Below, piece by piece: positions 61,451 through 64,000 of a stretch of 64,000 nucleotides of DNA. The notes below the pieces were generated by a model that was given only the letters and a program-made list of their open reading frames with translations, made no database searches and was not told the origin of the DNA. This stretch comes from Nomia melanderi (lineage: Eukaryota; Arthropoda; Insecta; Hymenoptera; Halictidae). Numbering within the stretch: position 1 is the first letter of the stretch; every line of letters begins with the position of its first letter. Made by a program: the position numbers and the translations under genes. The stretch is from positions 10,905,896-10,969,895 of the forward strand of contig NC_135001.1 in the NCBI RefSeq assembly GCF_051020985.1, given 5' to 3'.

Positions 61451-64000
61451 CGAAGATTATTTCTCTTTTATTAGTTTCGAAGCAAAGAGTTGAGGCGGAT
61501 AAATCGAGTTCCTGCGAGTTTGTTGTTTTTAACCCGTGTAAAGGTTTTTGTAATAATCTGACGTATCGTAGATACCGAGATACACATTACAGGATGCTTT
61601 CAGATTCTTTCTTTTGAAATTCTAATTGTAAAAAATTACAAATTGTTAATATTATGATTTATAGGTGGAATTATTTCTATTCTTACGTTAACTTCAAATT
61701 CCTTTAATAATAATTCCTTCTTCTTCCATTAAGTAGACACCTACCTGCATTCCATAACACACGAGAATTTTATACTATATACTCATCAAGTTACAGTAAT
61801 TACTATAGCAAATAGTTTAAATCTATTCTGAAATACTCTGCTTTTACAGAACCGTATAAAAACAATATGTCACTTGTTGAATAAGCAATGAATTTGGATT
61901 TTTCCATAAAGTAGATACAAACGATGTTTGATTATTTGTTTAATATAAGTTAGGTCTAAGACAAATAATCAAATTTATTTAATATAACTTATATCTAAGA
62001 AAAATAATAAAATTGCAATTATAAAGTAACAAACCGTGGTATCCTCTATTTACTAGGTTTGCCTCGATTCAGCAACATGCTTCATAGCGAATCGTGAACA
62101 TAGTAATCCATAACGCTGTAGCCCATAACGATACATTAATTAATACCTCAGTAACATTTCCATATTACTCGTCGGACGTTTATCTTCTCCAGAGTTTCAG
62201 TATCGCTTCCGCCTATAAATGTTACAGCTAAAAATCGAAGGAAGACGCTTTCTATAATAATTAGTGCCTTTGAATGTATAATTGGAAAAAATGGGATGCT
62301 TCACGAGCTTTCGTACGAAGAAGCTGCTTTGCTCCTAGCGTCGTCGACCTACGTCTGCCGACTCGTGACGGCGATCCGACATTCTAGTCGATTTTCCGAT
62401 CGGGATCAAGCGATAAAATAATCAGATCGCAGGATCAACACGACGTCTAGGTACTAGATACCATGTTGTCGCTTGAATTCACTTGAATCCAGTTTTGCTC
62501 GACTGTCAGTTCAATCTTTAATGATTACTTCTAGTTTGATATCTGACTTTGACCGTTTGACACCCTGCGAGTTTCGTCACGCTTTGATTAATTAACATTT
62601 CTTTCTAGCCAGTTTTATTCGCATCATGGTATTATTTTAATGTCGGATCTTATTTCATTGTTATTTTGAAGTTTGATGATTATAACATACGCGGATGTGT
62701 AAAACATAACGGAACACGTGTTTTCGAAATGGGAAGACTAGAATTTAAATAGGAAGTTTATAAGTAGTTGATAAGAAGTAGAAGAAGAGTTGAGATGAAA
62801 AGTTGATAAGTAGCTAATAAGACGTAGTTCTAGAGGATAACAAGTGTTATGAGTGCAATTAGTCTGAGAGTCGTTTCAAAAAGAGGTGTATGTATACACA
62901 GATGAAAATCAGTTATATTATTTTTTTTACGCTGAAGTTAGTTATACAAGAATTAATTTTGTAACAAAATTTGTTCAGATTGGAATACAAGTTTTTACTA
63001 AAAAATTACTAGATTGTAATACTCACACCTATATCCTCTTAGAATCACAAACATAGGCGAGATTTTATCAGAGTTATTTGTGTTTCAAGATAGGTGATAT
63101 TTCGAAAAATATTTCTTTAAAATATGGAATAAATTCCCTGCAATGTTATCTGAAAAATAACAGAAACTTGATTTTTGAATTCGAATTTTCCAACACTATC
63201 ATCACCAGTAGAATGACAGTCTTCTTTTTAAGCGGAAAATGCTCGTTATTACTCTTTAAAAGGTTACTGTTTCTCTCCATTGTGATAAAAATAATTTTTA
63301 ATAACTTGAACAGTTAAATAGATTACTTATTAATGCAATTAATTTGTCTTCTAACTTGTTTATACAAATAGATGTTCTTACACATAACGATTGAATAAGT
63401 GTGAATAAATGTTGCAACAGGTTTACATGAAAATTTTACGCTGCGTGTTTGCTGGTAATAACGCAAAAGGTTTTCCTCTGTCCAGACTGGCTTCGATGCA
63501 GTTTATATCGTATTCAGAAACTGGTACCATATATTAGGTTTCTCTCTTTTTCTTCTGAAGTTATTAAGCCGCGTTGTTCAGCACGGCGATTGCTTCGGTG
63601 AAAGACGTTCCTCCTTTATTGATCACGATGACGTAGGATGGATGGGCGATAATTAAATCGCTGTCGGAACGAGGGAATATCCTTGCGAGGCGCGCTGGCT
63701 GCTCGATCTGTATGCAATGCTCGACCAAAATGAACGAAAAGCACGAGACTTTTCAAAAGCAACGATTTCCGTTTGACTAAAACATTCAATTATTACTTTC
63801 ATTACTTCACATTGTACATAACATTGCTTCCCACTTTCAAATCAACCTTTTTAGTTTTAGCCTTTCTCTCTTATAAAATTTTCGATACTTTTTCGACGGA
63901 GATGAAGGAAGGAACTTAAATGGCGCATAAAAAATATCGCAACGCAAAAAATTCGAAATTGAAAATGTACGATCGTATTCGTTAACGCGTATCTCTGAGG
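61451..64000. other. AT-rich DNA to the window end, no gene recognised
   Basis: GC-richer patches at 62290-62470 and 63560-63730. A palindrome GTGTATGTATACAC lies near 62887. Degenerate AAGTAGTTGATAAG repeats occur at 62763-62830. No supported gene. Confidence 0.45.

Overview
This is nuclear DNA from an insect, most likely a hymenopteran and probably a bee. That rests on split, AT-rich genes with short AT-rich introns and GT-AG junctions, on two recognisable animal genes, and on a patchwork of AT-rich DNA, GC-rich islands and many small DNA-transposon remnants. The species cannot be named from the sequence alone.

Layout. Positions 1-841 hold the last two exons of an F-box/LRR gene (FBXL4-like). 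Positions 1648-8789 hold a complete 15-exon URB1-like gene for a nucleolar 60S-assembly scaffold. Its exons add to 5916 nt, exactly 1972 codons, so the splice model is self-consistent. Both genes read left to right with about 800 bp between them. At 10044-11039, on the minus strand, lies a lone GC-richer reading frame (about 331 codons). It has OTU-protease-like sequence blocks in an unexpected order, and its origin is unclear.

From about 11 kb to the end (about 53 kb) I find no convincing multi-exon gene. The stretch looks like a regulatory desert or the inside of very large introns. It has GC-rich, homeodomain-site-rich islands (for example 12.75-13.5, 28.4-28.74, 30.65-30.9, 33.3-33.7, 41.0-41.5, 48.5-48.9, 49.5-50.2, 58.4-58.6 and 61.0-61.45 kb) separated by AT-rich DNA. 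A few isolated candidate exons or small ORFs (15.05, 38.07, 53.36 and 59.47 kb) are listed at low confidence.

The desert carries many non-autonomous DNA transposons. Most are 150-310 bp elements flanked by TTAA, with terminal repeats of the CCCTTTGCACTC, CCCCTTGCCC or CACTAGAAC kind (piggyBac-like). Many have a short palindrome 14-22 bp inside the end; the palindrome sequence differs between elements while the pairing is kept. Others are pogo/Tigger-like elements starting CAG at TA sites, a 400-bp foldback element, and a 1.7-kb element that itself contains two smaller inverted-repeat units.

The most striking signal is a cluster of textbook heat shock elements at 27321-27442: five perfect alternating nGAAn units, then a two-unit site, then four perfect units. 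TATA-like and initiator-like sequence lies on both sides, and no heat-shock protein gene is in the window. I read it as a possible bidirectional heat-inducible promoter for unknown, perhaps noncoding, transcripts.
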